From contig NZ_JAKMHX010000038.1 in assembly GCF_022048975.1 (NCBI RefSeq), positions 124,001-188,000 on the forward strand: a DNA stretch of 64,000 bases, in the 5' to 3' direction. The position numbers and the translations under genes are program-made. A model generated the notes under the pieces. That model ran no database searches. It saw only the letters and a program-made list of their open reading frames with translations, and was not told the DNA's origin. Shown here piece after piece: positions 18,334 to 30,024 of the stretch; the stretch's first letter is position 1, and each line of letters starts with the position of its first letter. Source of the stretch: Sporosarcina cyprini. Lineage in GTDB: Bacteria > Bacillota > Bacilli > Bacillales_A > Planococcaceae.

Positions 18334-18612
18334 TCAATAGTATTCCAGCTGAAGATCTGTCAGTTCCCATTCCGGATTGGATTCCAAGAAACGTATGGCT
18401 CTCCTGACTTCTCCCTCTGCAGGTTCTTTTGCTGAAGCGACACAAACGAGTGCAATGACCGTCCGCTGCCATAGATCTTGGTAATCTACTTCTGCGACGG
18501 ATACATTGAAATCATTTTTCACACGTTCCATCATGCGTTGCAGGACAGAGCGCTTTCCCTTCAGCGAGCTGATGTCAGGAATGAAGAATGAACATTCCGC
18601 ATAGACAATCAT
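18334..18612 (-). CDS. ylxP: DUF503/YlxP family protein
   Basis: 92-residue protein of the DUF503 family with [40 protein letters not shown], typical of YlxP. Reported in some bacteria to act in 30S maturation; its role here is inferred from the family and from its place between infB and rbfA. Its ATG overlaps the infB stop by 4 nt (ATGA), so translation is coupled. Confidence 0.9.
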   Translation of the reverse strand: MIVYAECSFFIPDISSLKGKRSVLQRMMERVKNDFNVSVAEVDYQDLWQRTVIALVCVASAKEPAEGEVRRAIRFLESNPEWELTDLQLEYY

Positions 18613-21047
18613 ACCCGTTTGACTTCCTCCATTACGTAGGCTTCGATGATGTCGCCTTCTTTAATGTCATTAAAGTTCTTAATCGTAATACCGCATTCGT
18701 AGCCTTTCGCCACTTCTTTCACATCGTCCTTGAAGCGTTTCAATGTGTCCAATTCACCTTCAAAGACAACAATGTTGTCACGGACAATACGTACACCAGA
18801 ATCTCTTGTGATTTTGCCGTCAATGACATAGCTGCCGGCAATCGTTCCGATTTTCGATACTTTGAAAGTCTCACGCACTTCTGCCTGACCAATGACTTTT
18901 TCCACATATTCCGGATCCAGCATACCTTTCATGGCTGCTTCGATTTCCTCGATTACTTTATAAATGACGCGGTGCAATCGAATGTCGACGCCTTCCTCTT
19001 CCGCTGCACGCTTCGCATTGACGTCAGGACGGACATTAAATCCGATGACGATGGCATTGGATGCCGCAGCAAGTGAAATGTCAGATTCATTAATAGCACC
19101 TGCACCCGTATGGATGATCTTGACGTTAACCCCTTCTACATCGATTTTCATCAATGAAGCTGCCATTGCTTCGACCGTACCTTGGACGTCTGCTTTGACA
19201 ATCAGGTTAAGCTCTTTCATTTCGCCTTGTTTCATCTGATCGAATAAGTTATCTAGCGTTACACGCGTTTTTTCAACGCGTTGCTCTTGAAGAGCGTCTC
19301 CCGCTCTCGATTCCCCGATTTGACGGGCTGTCTTCTCGTCTTCGAAGACGACAAAACGGTCACCTGCCTGCGGAACATCGTTCAAGCCAGTAATTTCGAC
19401 TGGAGTCGATGGTCCCGCTTCTTTTACCCGGCGTCCTACATCATTGATCATCGCACGAACACGGCCGAATGTATTTCCGACAACAATTGGATCTCCTACA
19501 TGCAATGTACCATTTTGTACTAGCAAGGTTGCAACAGAGCCGCGTCCACGATCCAATTGAGCTTCGATGACTGAACCACGCGCACGGATTCCAGGATTTG
19601 CTTTCAATTCTGCCACCTCAGAGACAAGGAGGACCATTTCAAGCAACTGTTCAATCCCTTCGCCTTTTAATGCGGAAATCGGAACGAAGATTGTGTCGCC
19701 ACCCCAATCTTCCGCAACGAGGCCATGCTCGGTAAGCTCTTGCATAACACGATCCGGGTTAGCACTTGGCTTATCCATTTTATTTACTGCGACGATGATT
19801 GGAACTTCCGCAGCTTTTGCATGGTTGATCGCCTCAATGGTTTGAGGCATAACGCCGTCATCCGCGGCAACAACGAGGATGGTAATATCCGTCACGCTGG
19901 CACCGCGTGCACGCATCGTTGTGAAGGCTTCGTGACCCGGAGTATCAAGGAAGGTGATTTTCTTCCCTGCTTCCTCGATTTGATAAGCACCAATATGCTG
20001 CGTGATGCCTCCTGCTTCCCCTTGTGTCACTTTTGTATCACGGATGGAGTCCAATAATGTTGTTTTACCATGGTCGACGTGACCCATGATTGTAACGACA
20101 GGAGGGCGTTCCGTTTCACCGGATTCCACTTCCTCATTTTCTTCAAAATAAATTTCAAGATCGGTCACATCGATGCGGATTTCTTCCTCAACCTCCACAC
20201 CATAGTCTGCGCAGATCAATTCGATTGCATCCTTATCCAGCTCTTGGTTAATAGTTGCCATAACCCCAAGCATGAATAATTTCTTAATGATTTCAGACGG
20301 TTCCTTGCCTAATTTTTGAGCTAGCTCGCCAACAGAAAGCGATTCATAGAACGTAATTTTTTCCGGCAACGGTTTTTCAACTTTTGGCATTGGAGTCGTT
20401 GGACGATATCTCCGTCTTCCTTGGTTGATCCCTTTTGCTGGTGGACGACCGCCTCTTCCGCCTTGACGATTGCCACCTTGGCCACCCTGGCCACCTTGTG
20501 CTTGGTTGCGGTTGCCGCCTTGACCTTGATTTCGATTGCCGCCACCCTGGTTATTCGGACGTTGCTGGCCGGATTGCGGACGATTGCCGCCTTGGCCACC
20601 CTGGCCACCTGGTCTAGCTTGACCTTGGCCTGGTTTGTTGCCATTGCCTTGGCCAGCCGGGCGTTGTGTACCGCCTTGACCTGGACGAGGTTTATTTTGA
20701 TTTTGATTTTGGTTTTGATTTTGGTTTTGGCCTTGGTTTGGTCTTCCTTGGCCATTTGAACCGGAGCGTTGGCCTGGTCGGTTTTCATTCGAATTGCGGC
20801 CTTGCTTTTGATCGCCTCGGTTTGCAGGACGCTGTGCGTTCGGTTGCTTATTTCTTGCAGGAGCGCCATTTGCAGGCTGTCCTTCATTCTTTCTGCCGAA
20901 TTTCGCATCCAATTTAGCTGTCGCATCATGATCCAACATAGACATGTGATTGGAAACATTCACATTAATCTTTCCTAATTCCTCAATGACTTCTTTACTC
21001 GTCCGATTCACTTTCTTCGCGTATTCGTGTACACGTATCTTCGTCAT
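18609..21047 (-). CDS. infB: Translation initiation factor IF-2
   Basis: GTPase that brings initiator tRNA to the ribosome. An N-terminal IF2-N domain ([23 protein letters not shown]) is followed by a long Gly/Gln/Asn/Arg/Pro-rich spacer (about residues 55-215, with a tandem NQ run). A second IF2-N domain, then the G domain with G1 GHVDHGKTT near residue 320, DTPGH and NKMD follow. The C-terminal domains are complete (domain IV motif [20 protein letters not shown]). I start at 21047, with GGGGGTGGG before ATG; the reading from 21107 adds ylxQ-overlapping residues with no support. The length of 812 exceeds B. subtilis (716) because of the spacer. Confidence 0.97.
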   Translation of the reverse strand: MTKIRVHEYAKKVNRTSKEVIEELGKINVNVSNHMSMLDHDATAKLDAKFGRKNEGQPANGAPARNKQPNAQRPANRGDQKQGRNSNENRPGQRSGSNGQGRPNQGQNQNQNQNQNQNKPRPGQGGTQRPAGQGNGNKPGQGQARPGGQGGQGGNRPQSGQQRPNNQGGGNRNQGQGGNRNQAQGGQGGQGGNRQGGRGGRPPAKGINQGRRRYRPTTPMPKVEKPLPEKITFYESLSVGELAQKLGKEPSEIIKKLFMLGVMATINQELDKDAIELICADYGVEVEEEIRIDVTDLEIYFEENEEVESGETERPPVVTIMGHVDHGKTTLLDSIRDTKVTQGEAGGITQHIGAYQIEEAGKKITFLDTPGHEAFTTMRARGASVTDITILVVAADDGVMPQTIEAINHAKAAEVPIIVAVNKMDKPSANPDRVMQELTEHGLVAEDWGGDTIFVPISALKGEGIEQLLEMVLLVSEVAELKANPGIRARGSVIEAQLDRGRGSVATLLVQNGTLHVGDPIVVGNTFGRVRAMINDVGRRVKEAGPSTPVEITGLNDVPQAGDRFVVFEDEKTARQIGESRAGDALQEQRVEKTRVTLDNLFDQMKQGEMKELNLIVKADVQGTVEAMAASLMKIDVEGVNVKIIHTGAGAINESDISLAAASNAIVIGFNVRPDVNAKRAAEEEGVDIRLHRVIYKVIEEIEAAMKGMLDPEYVEKVIGQAEVRETFKVSKIGTIAGSYVIDGKITRDSGVRIVRDNIVVFEGELDTLKRFKDDVKEVAKGYECGITIKNFNDIKEGDIIEAYVMEEVKRV

Positions 21048-21372
21048 TAGCCCACCCCCGGTTAGATTCGTTGAGGAGCCCGGATAGCTTCCCGGCAAAA
21101 CCGGCATCCGTTAACGCGAGAACGACCCGCGACTCTTTACCGATAGCATGCCCAAGTTCTTCTCTGGAACCTAGGACATGCTTCTCAACGTTATAAGAAT
21201 TACATTTATCCGTAATTTTTTTCATTGTATTTTTTGAAGCATCGTTCGACACGATCACCAGTTTGGCTTTGCCGTTTCTGATTTCACGAACGACCAGCTC
21301 TTCGCCTGTGACGATTTTCCTGGCACGTGCCGCCATGCCCAATGTTTGATAGATAGCCGCTGTGTGACTCAT
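20995..21372 (-). CDS. ylxQ: L7Ae-family ribosomal-associated protein YlxQ, C-terminally extended
   Basis: K-turn RNA-binding protein of the L7Ae/L30e family. The core matches Ylx[47 protein letters not shown] and [24 protein letters not shown]. subtilis YlxQ ends at this point (about 100 residues). Here about 20 further charged residues follow and run 53 nt into infB in another frame. The start overlaps the ylxR stop (ATGA). Part of the nusA-infB cluster. Confidence 0.92.
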   Translation of the reverse strand: MSHTAAIYQTLGMAARARKIVTGEELVVREIRNGKAKLVIVSNDASKNTMKKITDKCNSYNVEKHVLGSREELGHAIGKESRVVLALTDAGFAGKLSGLLNESNRGWANDEDTCTRIREESESDE

Positions 21373-21647
21373 TTCAGAGCCTCTCGGCGAATGGCATGCA
21401 GTAAATCCTCATAGACCTGCTCAGGGACTGCCACGCCCAATTGCTTTTCAATTGAATGGTTACGGCGTGCTGCCTCAACAGCGGATTCCGTCTTCGACAC
21501 ATAGGTGCCTCTACCTGATTTCTTTCCGGTCAAATCGACCGAGACTTCGCCTTCCTTCGTACGTACGATCCGGATCATTTCCTTTTTAGGGAACATGTCT
21601 CCAGTCGCCGCACATTTGCGCAAAGGCACTTTACGATTATTCGTCAT
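21369..21647 (-). CDS. ylxR: YlxR/RnpM family RNA-binding protein
   Basis: 92-residue DUF448 protein with the diagnostic PLRKCAATGDMFPKKEMIRIVRTKEG and KKSGRGTYVSKT segments. YlxR (RnpM) was reported to bind RNase P RNA and modulate its activity in B. subtilis; that role is inferred here. It lies between nusA and ylxQ with a 4 nt overlap to ylxQ. Confidence 0.93.
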   Translation of the reverse strand: MTNNRKVPLRKCAATGDMFPKKEMIRIVRTKEGEVSVDLTGKKSGRGTYVSKTESAVEAARRNHSIEKQLGVAVPEQVYEDLLHAIRREALK

Positions 21648-21666
21648 GAGAAGTCAGCCTCCCATA

Positions 21667-22872
21667 TCAATTGTCATCATTTGTATCTGCGTAAAGATCG
21701 ATCGCTTCGTCCGCTTCCGGCTCTTCCATGCTGTATGGATCGTCGGTATACACATCGTCGCCATCTTCTTCCGCGCTATATACGTCCACTTCTTCTTGGA
21801 ACAAGATGTTTTGACCGGCAGAAGGATAGATTCCCATTTCGCGTGCATCTGTTTCACTCTTGATATCAATTTTCCAGCCAGTCAGCTTAGCTGCAAGGCG
21901 GGCATTTTGGCCTCTCTTCCCGATTGCAAGAGACAATTGATAGTCAGGAACGACAACAGTTGTGGATTTCTCTTCTTCATTCACTTGGACATCCAGCACT
22001 TTAGAAGGGCTCAATGCATTCGCAACGAAAACAACAGGGTCTTCAGACCACTCGACGATATCGATTTTCTCGCCGTTCAATTCGTTTGAAATGGATTGGA
22101 CGCGGGCGCCTCTTGAGCCTACGCATGAGCCGACAGGATCAACTTCTTCGTTATTCGTATGGACCGAAATTTTCGAGCGGTCTCCTGCTTCCCGTGCGAT
22201 GGATTTGATTTCAACTGTGCCGTCATAGATTTCAGGCACTTCCATTTCAAAAAGTCTGCGAAGCAATCCCGGATGTGTACGAGATACGAATACTTGTGGA
22301 CCGCGTGATGTGCGTTCCACTTTTGTGATGTAGACTTTGATCCGGTCATGGGGCTGGTAGGATTCCGATTGAATCTGCTCTGCTACAGGAAGGACAGCCT
22401 CCACTTTGCCTAGCCCAACATAAATATTGCGCTGATCGAGCCGTTCTACAATCCCGTTGACAATATCATCTTCACGGTCCACATACTCATCGTAGATTAA
22501 CCCGCGTTCCGCTTCACGGACACGCTGCGTGACAACTTGTTTCGCTGTTTGCGCTGCAATTCGTCCAAAATCACGCGGCGTCACTTCTTCCTCGACAATA
22601 TCGCCGATTTCATAGGCAGGATTAATCATATGTGCATCTTCCAGCGCAATTTCAAGTCTTTCGTCTTCGACTTCTTCCACAACATCTTTGCGGGAGTAGA
22701 CTTTCATCGTCCCTTTTTCAAGGTTCAAGTCAACCCGGACATTTTGCGCTTGGTTAAAATTCCGTTTGTAAGCAGTCACAAGTGCCGCTTCAATTGCTTC
22801 CACTAATACATCCCTTGAAATGCCTTTCTGTTTCTCAAGAGCTGTCAATGCATCGAGTAGATCACTACTCAT
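21667..22872 (-). CDS. nusA: Transcription elongation/termination factor NusA
   Basis: RNA polymerase-bound factor affecting pausing and intrinsic termination, relevant because this cluster is rich in intrinsic terminators. An N-terminal RNAP-binding domain is followed by S1 ([40 protein letters not shown]) and KH1/KH2 ([54 protein letters not shown]). A short acidic tail rich in Glu/Asp ends the 401-residue protein. B. subtilis NusA is about 371, so the acidic tail is somewhat longer. Confidence 0.97.
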   Translation of the reverse strand: MSSDLLDALTALEKQKGISRDVLVEAIEAALVTAYKRNFNQAQNVRVDLNLEKGTMKVYSRKDVVEEVEDERLEIALEDAHMINPAYEIGDIVEEEVTPRDFGRIAAQTAKQVVTQRVREAERGLIYDEYVDREDDIVNGIVERLDQRNIYVGLGKVEAVLPVAEQIQSESYQPHDRIKVYITKVERTSRGPQVFVSRTHPGLLRRLFEMEVPEIYDGTVEIKSIAREAGDRSKISVHTNNEEVDPVGSCVGSRGARVQSISNELNGEKIDIVEWSEDPVVFVANALSPSKVLDVQVNEEEKSTTVVVPDYQLSLAIGKRGQNARLAAKLTGWKIDIKSETDAREMGIYPSAGQNILFQEEVDVYSAEEDGDDVYTDDPYSMEEPEADEAIDLYADTNDDN

Positions 22873-22896
22873 TGTTCTTCACTCCCCTAAATTCAA

Positions 22897-23373
22897 TTAT
22901 GCGGAAAAATCGATTGCCAGACGTGCAAATGCAATCTTTTCCTTTTCAATTTCCACTGTTAATTTTCTCGTTTTTATTCGCATTTGGATCTCCACTTTTT
23001 CGGGAGTGTATGAAAGCAGATAGCCTTCAAACTCTTTCATGCCATTCACCGGCTCGTATGTTTTGACGAACACATATTGGCCGACAGCTCTTTGAAAATC
23101 CTCTTCTTTTTTGAGAGGACGTTCAGCCCCTGGTGAAGAAACTTCAAGGAAATAGTTTTGTGGGATTGGATCGGTCCGGTCCAACTCTTCGCTCAGCCTT
23201 TCACTGACGAGCGCACATTGTTCAATATCGATGTTCCCTTCTGGGGTATCAATATAGACACGTAAAAACCAGTCTTTTCCTTCTTTCACAAACTCGACAT
23301 CGATCAGCTCCAAGCTGAAATCCTCTACAATCGGCTTGACAAGCTGTTCGACTTCTTCTGTTATTTTACTCAT
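22897..23373 (-). CDS. rimP: Ribosome maturation factor RimP
   Basis: 30S assembly factor. Its 158 residues contain LELIDVEFVKEGKDWFLRVYID, IDIEQCALVSERLSEELD and the YFLEVSSPGAERPLKKEEDFQRAVG signature. First gene of the rimP-nusA-infB cluster. CGGGAGG precedes the ATG. Confidence 0.96.
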   Translation of the reverse strand: MSKITEEVEQLVKPIVEDFSLELIDVEFVKEGKDWFLRVYIDTPEGNIDIEQCALVSERLSEELDRTDPIPQNYFLEVSSPGAERPLKKEEDFQRAVGQYVFVKTYEPVNGMKEFEGYLLSYTPEKVEIQMRIKTRKLTVEIEKEKIAFARLAIDFSA

Positions 23374-23501
23374 TTTAAACCTCCCGAACGTGAATTCTAA
23401 TCGCTATCGCCCCGGCGCACCTGCCGACTCTCCGGCTTTTGTACCTGATACATGGATAGGTCAAATTCAGCCGAGCGAGGTAAAATAAGTATAGACAACA
23501 G
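23374..23501 (-). other. rimP leader region
   Basis: About 130 nt between the polC terminator and rimP. A GC-rich stretch (near 23410-23445) can fold into short hairpins such as GCCG-GAGAGT-CGGC. No good sigma-A promoter is visible. A TATACT lies just after the terminator but has a poor -35. Confidence 0.3.
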
Positions 23502-23527
23502 AAAAGAGCGGGAAACCCCACTCTTTT
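23502..23527 (-). terminator. polC terminator
   Basis: AAAGAGCGGG (23503-23512) / CCCACTCTTT (23517-23526) stem with one wobble pair and a 4 nt loop, flanked by A/T runs on both sides, so it could work in either direction. It follows polC. Confidence 0.85.
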
Positions 23528-23633
23528 TACGCGAGACTTATAGCAAAAGTTGCTACAATTATACCACCTGGTGCACTTCTATGCAAATAATGTGCATGGC
23601 TGGTGAATTGTAACGCGCTTTCCTGTCTGCAAA

Positions 23634-26600
23634 TTAAAACAGTGATAGCTGGTTCGTGTCTGGCATCCCTTCCAAACAACCAAGGGTATCCATGTATTCC
23701 ACGACTGTCTTCGAAACTCTCCCCCGCTGCTGTAAATCCTCTTTCGAAAGGAAAATCCCATCTTTTCGGGCTTCTACAATCATTTTGGCGACGTTTGTCC
23801 CGAGTGAAGGAATTGAATTGAACGGCGGGATGAGTTTATTATCCTCGATAATGAAATCCGTGGCATCTGACTTGTACAAATCTGGTTTCGCGAAGGAAAA
23901 TCCTCTTTCACACATTTCAAGTGAAATTTCCAATACAGTCAATAAGCTTTTCTCTTTCGGCGAGGCTTCCAATCCCTTGTCATTAATCTCTTTGATTTTC
24001 GCACGGATAGAGGCCGGTCCCTTGGTCATGGTTACCAGGTCATAATCAGTCGCCCGTACCGTAAAGTACGCGGCATAATACATGATCGGGTGATGCACCT
24101 TGAAATAGGCAATTCGAAGCGCCATGAGAACGTAGGCGGCCGCATGGGCTTTCGGGAACATGTACTTGATTTTCTTACAGGAATCGATATACCAATCCGG
24201 CACGTTGTTCGCTTTCATTTCGGCTTCGAATTCAGGCGTCAGCCCTTTCCCCTTCCGAACCGATTCCATGATCTTAAAGGCGATGGACGGTTCCAGCCCT
24301 TGGTAAATCAAGTACACCATAATATCATCACGACAGCCGATTACATCAGATAATTCACAGATTTTATTTTGAATTAACTCTTGTGCATTGCCGAGCCATA
24401 CATCCGTACCATGCGACAGGCCGGATATTTGAATGAGCTCAGAAAATGTCGACGGCTTCGTCTCTTCCAACATTTGACGAACAAATCGGGTACCAAACTC
24501 CGGCACGCCCAGTGTCCCTGTCTTACAGTCGATCTGTTCCTCTGTGACTCCGAGTGACGAAGTGCCGCTGAAGAGTGCCATAACCCCTTTGTCATCCGGC
24601 GGAATCGTTTTCGGGTCGATTCCTGACAAATCCTCCAGCATCTTGATCATCGTCGGATCATCGTGCCCGAGAATATCCAGTTTCAACAAGTTGTTATCAA
24701 TGGAGTGGAAGTCGAAATGCGTCGTCCGCCAGCTCGAGCCGGTATCATCAGCAGGATACTGGATTGGCGTGAAATCGAAAATCTCCATATGATCCGGCAC
24801 AACAATGATTCCGCCCGGGTGCTGCCCCGTATTACGTTTTACGCCGGTACAACCTTGCACAAGGCGATCGATTTCGGCACCGCGGAGGTGAAGATTATTG
24901 TCGTTCATATAGCCTCTGACATACCCATAGGCAGTTTTTTCGGCAACCGTTCCGATTGTACCCGCACGGTACACATAATCCTCACCAAAAAGTACTTTCG
25001 TGTAGTTATGTGCGTGCGCTTGATATTCTCCGCTAAAGTTCAAATCGATGTCGGGAACTTTATCACCGTTGAATCCTAGGAACGTTTCAAACGGAATATC
25101 CTGGCCATCTTTTTTGAACATCGTTCCACACGACGGACAAGCTTTATCGGGCAAGTCAAAACCAGACCCGACCGATCCGTCATCAAAGAACTCGGAAGTT
25201 TTACAAGACGGACAAATATAGTGTGGCGGCATCGGATTCACTTCTGTAATTTCCATCATGGTCGCTACTAGGGAAGAACCGACCGATCCACGGGAACCGA
25301 CCAGGTACCCGTCATCCAATGATTTCTTTACCAGTTTATGTGAAATTAGATAAATAACCGCAAATCCATTACCGATAATTGAAGTCAATTCCTTCTCTAT
25401 TCGTGCCTCAATAATTTCAGGGAGCTCTTCACCATATATTTTATGGGCCATATCGTATGTCAGCTGGCGTACCTCCTCATCTGCCCCTTCGATAGCGGGC
25501 GGATAGAGATCGTCTTTAATAACCTTTACGTCCCCAATGCGTTCCATAATGGCCTTAGGATTATCAATAACAATCTGCTCGGCAATCTCATCACCCAAGA
25601 ATGAAAACTCATCGAGCATTTCATTCGTCGTCCTGAAGTGGACCGCAGGCAAGGAGTGGCGGTTTAATGGATTTGCGCCGCCTTGGGAACGAACAAGAAC
25701 CTGCCGATACATCCCATCGTTTTCGTCAATGTAATGTACATTTCCTGTCGCACATACCGGAAGGCCCGTCTTCTTGCCCAATTTGATCATTTTCCGCATG
25801 ATGTCTTCCATATTCCATTCATCGCGAATCAATTCCAGTTCGACCAAATGGGAATAGACCGGTTTCGGATGCAGTTCAAGGTAATCATAAAACTTGGCGA
25901 TTTCCTCTACTTCTTCAAGCGACTTCTGCATCAGCCCTTCAAATACCTCTCCCTTATCACAGCCAGATCCGACCAGCAGGCCTTCACGGTGTTTCATCAA
26001 TAACGAGCGTGGAATCCGGGGCACCCGATAGAAATAGTTAAGATGCGAGTAGGAAACGAGTTTGAACAAATTTTTCAAGCCTGTATCATTGGCAACTAAC
26101 AAGGTGCAATGGGATGGTCGAGATCGCTTATAGGCATCCCCTTCTCCGATGTTCTTATTGAAGTCGTCGAGCCACTCAATTCCTTTTTCAGCGGCATCCT
26201 TCATAAGCTTCACGAATAAGTATGCGGTTGCCTCCGTGTCATAGATGGCACGGTGATGCTGTGTCAATTCAATATCAAATTTCTTGGCCAAGGTGTTGAG
26301 CCGATGATTTCGTAATTCTGGATACAGGAAGCGGGCCAGTTCCAACGTATCGATGACTGGATAGTTCTTGTCATGGACACCAGACTTTTTGCTCGCTTCG
26401 TAAAAGAAGCCCATATCGAAAGAGGCGTTATGCGCAACGAGTATGGAATCCCCAATAAACGCTTTGAAGTCACGGATAACTTCTTCCACTTCCGGTGCAT
26501 CTTTCACCATGTCATCTGTAATTCCCGTCAATTCTGTTGTCGTAGAAGACAACGGATGATGCGGATTGGCAAACCGTTCAAACCGTTCGGTAATTTCCCC

Positions 26601-27944
26601 ATTCTGCACTCTTACCGCAGCGAGTTCGATGATTGTGTCGTATACAGCAGAAAGACCTGTTGTTTCCACGTCAAACACAACATATGTATCGTCTTCCAGC
26701 TTGCGATGCTGTTCATCATATACGATTGGAACCCCATCATCGACCAAATTGGCCTCCAAACCGAAGAGGACTTTTATGCCATGCTTTTTCCCGGCCGAAT
26801 AAGCTTCAGGGAACGATTGGACATTGGCGTGATCCGTTATGGCAACAGCAGGATGGCCCCATTTCGCAGCCTGGGCTACGAGTGCGGATGCGGATGTTAC
26901 TCCATCCATTTGGCTCATATTCGTATGCGCATGCAATTCAATCCGTTTTCGATCTTCAGGCGCTTTGTCCTTTCTGACAATCGGCGGAACTTCCATGATA
27001 TCTTGCGCCATCATGATCAGATCCCGCACAAACGTATCATTTTGTATACTTCCTCTCGCTCGGACCCACGCGCCTTTTTTCATCGTTTTCATCAATTCGG
27101 CATCTTCGTTGTCCCTGGAGAACATTTTGACGAGAATGGAATCGGTGTAATCTGTTACTTTAATTGTCAGCAAGGAACGTCCGCTTCGAAGCTCTCTCAC
27201 TTCGACATCAAATACATACCCTTCAATTGTCACGCGGCGTTCTTCGTCTTGTATTGTCTTAATGTCAAGGATCGGTTCATCTGGTTTGATTGGCACACCA
27301 AGGATAAACGGCCTGTTGTTTTCAGGGCTGTCCTTCTTAGTTGTGTCGCGTTCTTGCATAGAAGCCAGCGCTTTTAGGGCATAAGCCTCTTCTTCCGCTT
27401 GCCGGGCTGCCATGAATGCGAGGCGCGCTTCTTCTTCCTCCTTGTTTTCTTCTTGCAAATGAAAATCGAATAACAGGGAAGGAAACCCGAACGTGCCATA
27501 GACATCAGCTAGCAACTTTGCATATTTATTCTTCAATGTCTGCATTTCAAACTCAGTACCCGAACCGAGCATGAGCTTTTCCCCTTTGACTTCTGGACGT
27601 TGATTGCTGAGGCGCTCACGAATCGGAGGTGACATATCTTGTATTTCTTCCAGAATCAACGGCCAATAGCTGGTGATCAGCTCTTGATCCATCCTTCTTT
27701 CCTGGCATGTAACGTGGAGCTGAATCGTCGCAATCGATGCAAAAGCATCCAAAACCCGCTGTTTGAAAGTTTTGTAGACCGCAATCGGCAATGGCTTGTC
27801 ATTTACAATTTCAAACCGCCATATCCTCGATTTTTTATGAATCGCCAGCCGCTCTAACGTGGCATTCTCAAAATGCACGACAAACTGATCATCGGTCATG
27901 TTAATTTGTTGCAACAAAGTCATTAATTTCATTTTTCCGTCCAT
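23634..27944 (-). CDS. polC: DNA polymerase III alpha subunit, PolC type
   Basis: Main replicative polymerase of Gram-positives, with proofreading on the same chain. Order: N-terminal and OB domains; PHP domain starting with [13 protein letters not shown] near residue 333; a DEDDh exonuclease inserted in the PHP domain (VFDVETTG near 418, ending [10 protein letters not shown]); then the polymerase core with a four-Cys zinc site (CPSCK...CPSCG, about 908-942) and catalytic DIDLNF near 963. The 1436 residues match the family. AAAGGAGG precedes the ATG. It is transcribed alone or after proS. Confidence 0.98.
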   Translation of the reverse strand: MDGKMKLMTLLQQINMTDDQFVVHFENATLERLAIHKKSRIWRFEIVNDKPLPIAVYKTFKQRVLDAFASIATIQLHVTCQERRMDQELITSYWPLILEEIQDMSPPIRERLSNQRPEVKGEKLMLGSGTEFEMQTLKNKYAKLLADVYGTFGFPSLLFDFHLQEENKEEEEARLAFMAARQAEEEAYALKALASMQERDTTKKDSPENNRPFILGVPIKPDEPILDIKTIQDEERRVTIEGYVFDVEVRELRSGRSLLTIKVTDYTDSILVKMFSRDNEDAELMKTMKKGAWVRARGSIQNDTFVRDLIMMAQDIMEVPPIVRKDKAPEDRKRIELHAHTNMSQMDGVTSASALVAQAAKWGHPAVAITDHANVQSFPEAYSAGKKHGIKVLFGLEANLVDDGVPIVYDEQHRKLEDDTYVVFDVETTGLSAVYDTIIELAAVRVQNGEITERFERFANPHHPLSSTTTELTGITDDMVKDAPEVEEVIRDFKAFIGDSILVAHNASFDMGFFYEASKKSGVHDKNYPVIDTLELARFLYPELRNHRLNTLAKKFDIELTQHHRAIYDTEATAYLFVKLMKDAAEKGIEWLDDFNKNIGEGDAYKRSRPSHCTLLVANDTGLKNLFKLVSYSHLNYFYRVPRIPRSLLMKHREGLLVGSGCDKGEVFEGLMQKSLEEVEEIAKFYDYLELHPKPVYSHLVELELIRDEWNMEDIMRKMIKLGKKTGLPVCATGNVHYIDENDGMYRQVLVRSQGGANPLNRHSLPAVHFRTTNEMLDEFSFLGDEIAEQIVIDNPKAIMERIGDVKVIKDDLYPPAIEGADEEVRQLTYDMAHKIYGEELPEIIEARIEKELTSIIGNGFAVIYLISHKLVKKSLDDGYLVGSRGSVGSSLVATMMEITEVNPMPPHYICPSCKTSEFFDDGSVGSGFDLPDKACPSCGTMFKKDGQDIPFETFLGFNGDKVPDIDLNFSGEYQAHAHNYTKVLFGEDYVYRAGTIGTVAEKTAYGYVRGYMNDNNLHLRGAEIDRLVQGCTGVKRNTGQHPGGIIVVPDHMEIFDFTPIQYPADDTGSSWRTTHFDFHSIDNNLLKLDILGHDDPTMIKMLEDLSGIDPKTIPPDDKGVMALFSGTSSLGVTEEQIDCKTGTLGVPEFGTRFVRQMLEETKPSTFSELIQISGLSHGTDVWLGNAQELIQNKICELSDVIGCRDDIMVYLIYQGLEPSIAFKIMESVRKGKGLTPEFEAEMKANNVPDWYIDSCKKIKYMFPKAHAAAYVLMALRIAYFKVHHPIMYYAAYFTVRATDYDLVTMTKGPASIRAKIKEINDKGLEASPKEKSLLTVLEISLEMCERGFSFAKPDLYKSDATDFIIEDNKLIPPFNSIPSLGTNVAKMIVEARKDGIFLSKEDLQQRGRVSKTVVEYMDTLGCLEGMPDTNQLSLF

Positions 27945-28165
27945 GGGACATCCTCCTTTCTGCCTGCGATCTTGTTATGCGCGAAGCAAAACATTAAAAG
28001 GAAACCGCCAGCAACTCGACATGCTTGATGTGTCTGCCCAACGCATGAACTGATCCCATCATGCTTTTCGTTTCTCCAGCTTTGCAATTTCCGCAGGATC
28101 TAATTCTATCTATTCGCTATTATGTAGAAAGCATTCATTCAGACACACTACTTATTCGGCCAGGG
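27945..28165 (-). other. proS-polC intergenic region
   Basis: 220 nt after the proS terminator. It contains short inverted repeats such as GCATGA...TCATGC but no convincing promoter pair or small gene. It presumably carries the polC promoter. Confidence 0.3.
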
Positions 28166-28202
28166 AAAAACAAGGGAAGCGCTGTTTCTCAGCCTTCCCT
28201 TG
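28166..28202 (-). terminator. proS terminator
   Basis: CAAGGGAAG (28171-28179) / CTTCCCTTG (28194-28202) stem, extended inside by GC/GC pairs, followed on the minus strand by TTTTTCC. Confidence 0.9.
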
Positions 28203-28209
28203 AGTCGAA

Positions 28210-29892
28210 TTAAACATGGAAGAACGACTGCAATTTTTCGGTCACTTCTTCCTTCTGCCATTCTACTGTTTCTCCTGTCTCGCGGAATTTGATTTCAATT
28301 ATTCCTTCCGCTGCTCTCTTTCCAACGGTCAGGCGTATGGGAACACCGATCAGATCCGCATCTGCAAATTTCACACCGGGCCGTTCTTGCCGATCATCAT
28401 ATAAAACTTCGTATCGATAGGTTCTCAACAGATAATAAAGTTCTTCAGACAATTGACGCTGTGTCTCATCCTCGTCATTTACGGTGAGTAAATGGATGTC
28501 AAATGGAGCAAGCTGTTTGGGCCATTTGATTCCATTGTCATCATGAAATTGTTCGACGAGCGCAGCGAGCAAGCGCGATACACCGATGTGATAGGCGCCC
28601 AAGAGATAAGGCTGGAATTCACCTTCGTTGTTTTGAAACTCAGCTTTGGCAAGTTGGCTGATTGCTGCTCCTTCTTTGGAGATACGGCCAATTTTTATTC
28701 CTTTGGCAAATTGGATGGTTCCTAATCCATCAGGAGAGGGATCGCCTTCCTGGACAAAACGCAAATCTAAATACGAATCGACCGCAAAGTCCCTTTCCGG
28801 ATTCGCATGTATGAAATGAAAGCCTGTCTCATTGGCTCCACAAACACCATTGACGATGGAGCCGACAGCGAGATCCGCGACAACTCTCACACCTATTGGC
28901 AGTTTAACTGGGCCGATCGATCCCGGTTCAGCCGAAAAAAGACGCTGCACTTCCTCCGGTGTGGCCAGACTGACTCGCATGGCCTTCATATGATGTGTCA
29001 ATTTCCGATCGTTAATTTCATGATCTCCTCTGCATAGCACGGCTACCATTTCGTCATCAATTGTATAAAGTAATGTTTTAATAATATGGGATGGTAGAAC
29101 TTTAAGGAAATCCGCCACTTCACGCACTTTATGCACATTCGGCGTAGCGACTCGTTCCATCTCCTTCATCCGAATCTCACTTGTCTGTTCTTCAGGCTTC
29201 GTTTCCGCCCACTCTAAACTGGCAGCATAAGAAGATGAATCACTGTAAGCGATAATATCGTCCCCAATGGATGACATCGCAATGAATTCGATGGAACTTC
29301 CCTGTTCCGCATCCATCCCTATTTGAGCATTCACTACTCTGTAGTTCAATCCCAATCTAGTGAAAATGTTTGAGTATGCCTGATTAAATTGCTCATACAT
29401 GTCATGCAAACTAGTAGGTTCCGCATGAAAGGAGTGAGCGTCCAACGAAACGAATTCCCTGCTATGCAGCAATCCAAATCTCGGACGCTGAATATCGCGA
29501 AACTGCTTTTGAATTTGATAAAGCGTTACAGGGAGCTGCTTGTAGGAAGCAATATGATCCTGAATGAGTGCAGTAATTGAATTTTGGTCAGATGAACGAA
29601 GAGCATACTCCCTTCCTTGGTGATCTTGCAGAGTAAAAGCATCATCGCCAAAGGCATCGCCAGGATGTTGCAGTATCGGCATAACCATTTCTGCAGCCTC
29701 TATCTTTTCCATTTCTTCATGAATTACATTTTCGATCTTGCGTAATACCTTTTGGGCTAAAGGCAGAAATGTAAAAACACCACTTGCATTCGTACGGATA
29801 TAGCCTGCTCTTACTAACAGCTGATGTGAAATGGCATCGATGTCAGCAGGTGTTTGCCTCATTGTCGGTATGAACGTTCGTGATTGTTTCAT
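28210..29892 (-). CDS. proS: Prolyl-tRNA synthetase, bacterial type
   Basis: Class II synthetase charging tRNA-Pro. Motif 1 and the N-terminal catalytic part (SHQLLVRAGYIRTNASGVFTFLPLAQKVLRKIENVI; QIQKQFRDIQRPRFGLLHSREF) are followed by an editing (INS) domain near residues 230-400. Motif 3 AYHIGVSRLLAALVEQ and an anticodon-binding domain (VLYDDRQERPGVKFADADLIGVPIRL) complete it. The start at 29892 (MKQSRTFIPTMRQ) has AAAAGGTGGGG upstream; the longer reading lacks an SD. The 560 residues match the family. Confidence 0.97.
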   Translation of the reverse strand: MKQSRTFIPTMRQTPADIDAISHQLLVRAGYIRTNASGVFTFLPLAQKVLRKIENVIHEEMEKIEAAEMVMPILQHPGDAFGDDAFTLQDHQGREYALRSSDQNSITALIQDHIASYKQLPVTLYQIQKQFRDIQRPRFGLLHSREFVSLDAHSFHAEPTSLHDMYEQFNQAYSNIFTRLGLNYRVVNAQIGMDAEQGSSIEFIAMSSIGDDIIAYSDSSSYAASLEWAETKPEEQTSEIRMKEMERVATPNVHKVREVADFLKVLPSHIIKTLLYTIDDEMVAVLCRGDHEINDRKLTHHMKAMRVSLATPEEVQRLFSAEPGSIGPVKLPIGVRVVADLAVGSIVNGVCGANETGFHFIHANPERDFAVDSYLDLRFVQEGDPSPDGLGTIQFAKGIKIGRISKEGAAISQLAKAEFQNNEGEFQPYLLGAYHIGVSRLLAALVEQFHDDNGIKWPKQLAPFDIHLLTVNDEDETQRQLSEELYYLLRTYRYEVLYDDRQERPGVKFADADLIGVPIRLTVGKRAAEGIIEIKFRETGETVEWQKEEVTEKLQSFFHV

Positions 29893-29987
29893 TGTACCCC
29901 ACCTTTTCACCAATAACTTTGAGTTGTTTTGTTCCAATAAATCGCTTGTTTGGTCAATAAATGCAAGTTGCTCTAAAAGCGAGTAAT

Positions 29988-30011
29988 GGAGTCCCGGAAA
30001 TCCGAGACTCC
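29988..30011 (-). terminator. Hairpin after rseP, weak terminator
   Basis: GGAGTCCCGG (29988-29997) / CCGAGACTCC (30002-30011) 10 bp stem with one wobble and a 4 nt loop. The downstream U-tract is poor (TTACTCGCTTTT), so it may be a processing or partial termination site before proS. Confidence 0.5.
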
Positions 30012-30024
30012 ACCACTTTCGATA

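Noticed and set aside
20690..20740. Tandem repeat that might suggest a CRISPR or minisatellite
   Set aside because: It is the in-frame NQ-coding run of IF2. No spaced direct repeats of CRISPR type exist in the window.
20321..20959. Long frames on both strands in the infB low-complexity region
   Set aside because: Produced by the repeat-rich DNA encoding the IF2 spacer; simple-repeat translations with no independent start signals.
26373..27377. 334-codon open frame on the plus strand inside polC
   Set aside because: Fully antisense to the conserved PHP/exonuclease part of PolC, no ribosome binding site, Cys/His/Phe/Arg-heavy composition typical of a shadow frame.
29893..30024. T-box leader before proS
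   Set aside because: Too short, and no T-box core sequence; only a hairpin with a poor U-tract is seen.
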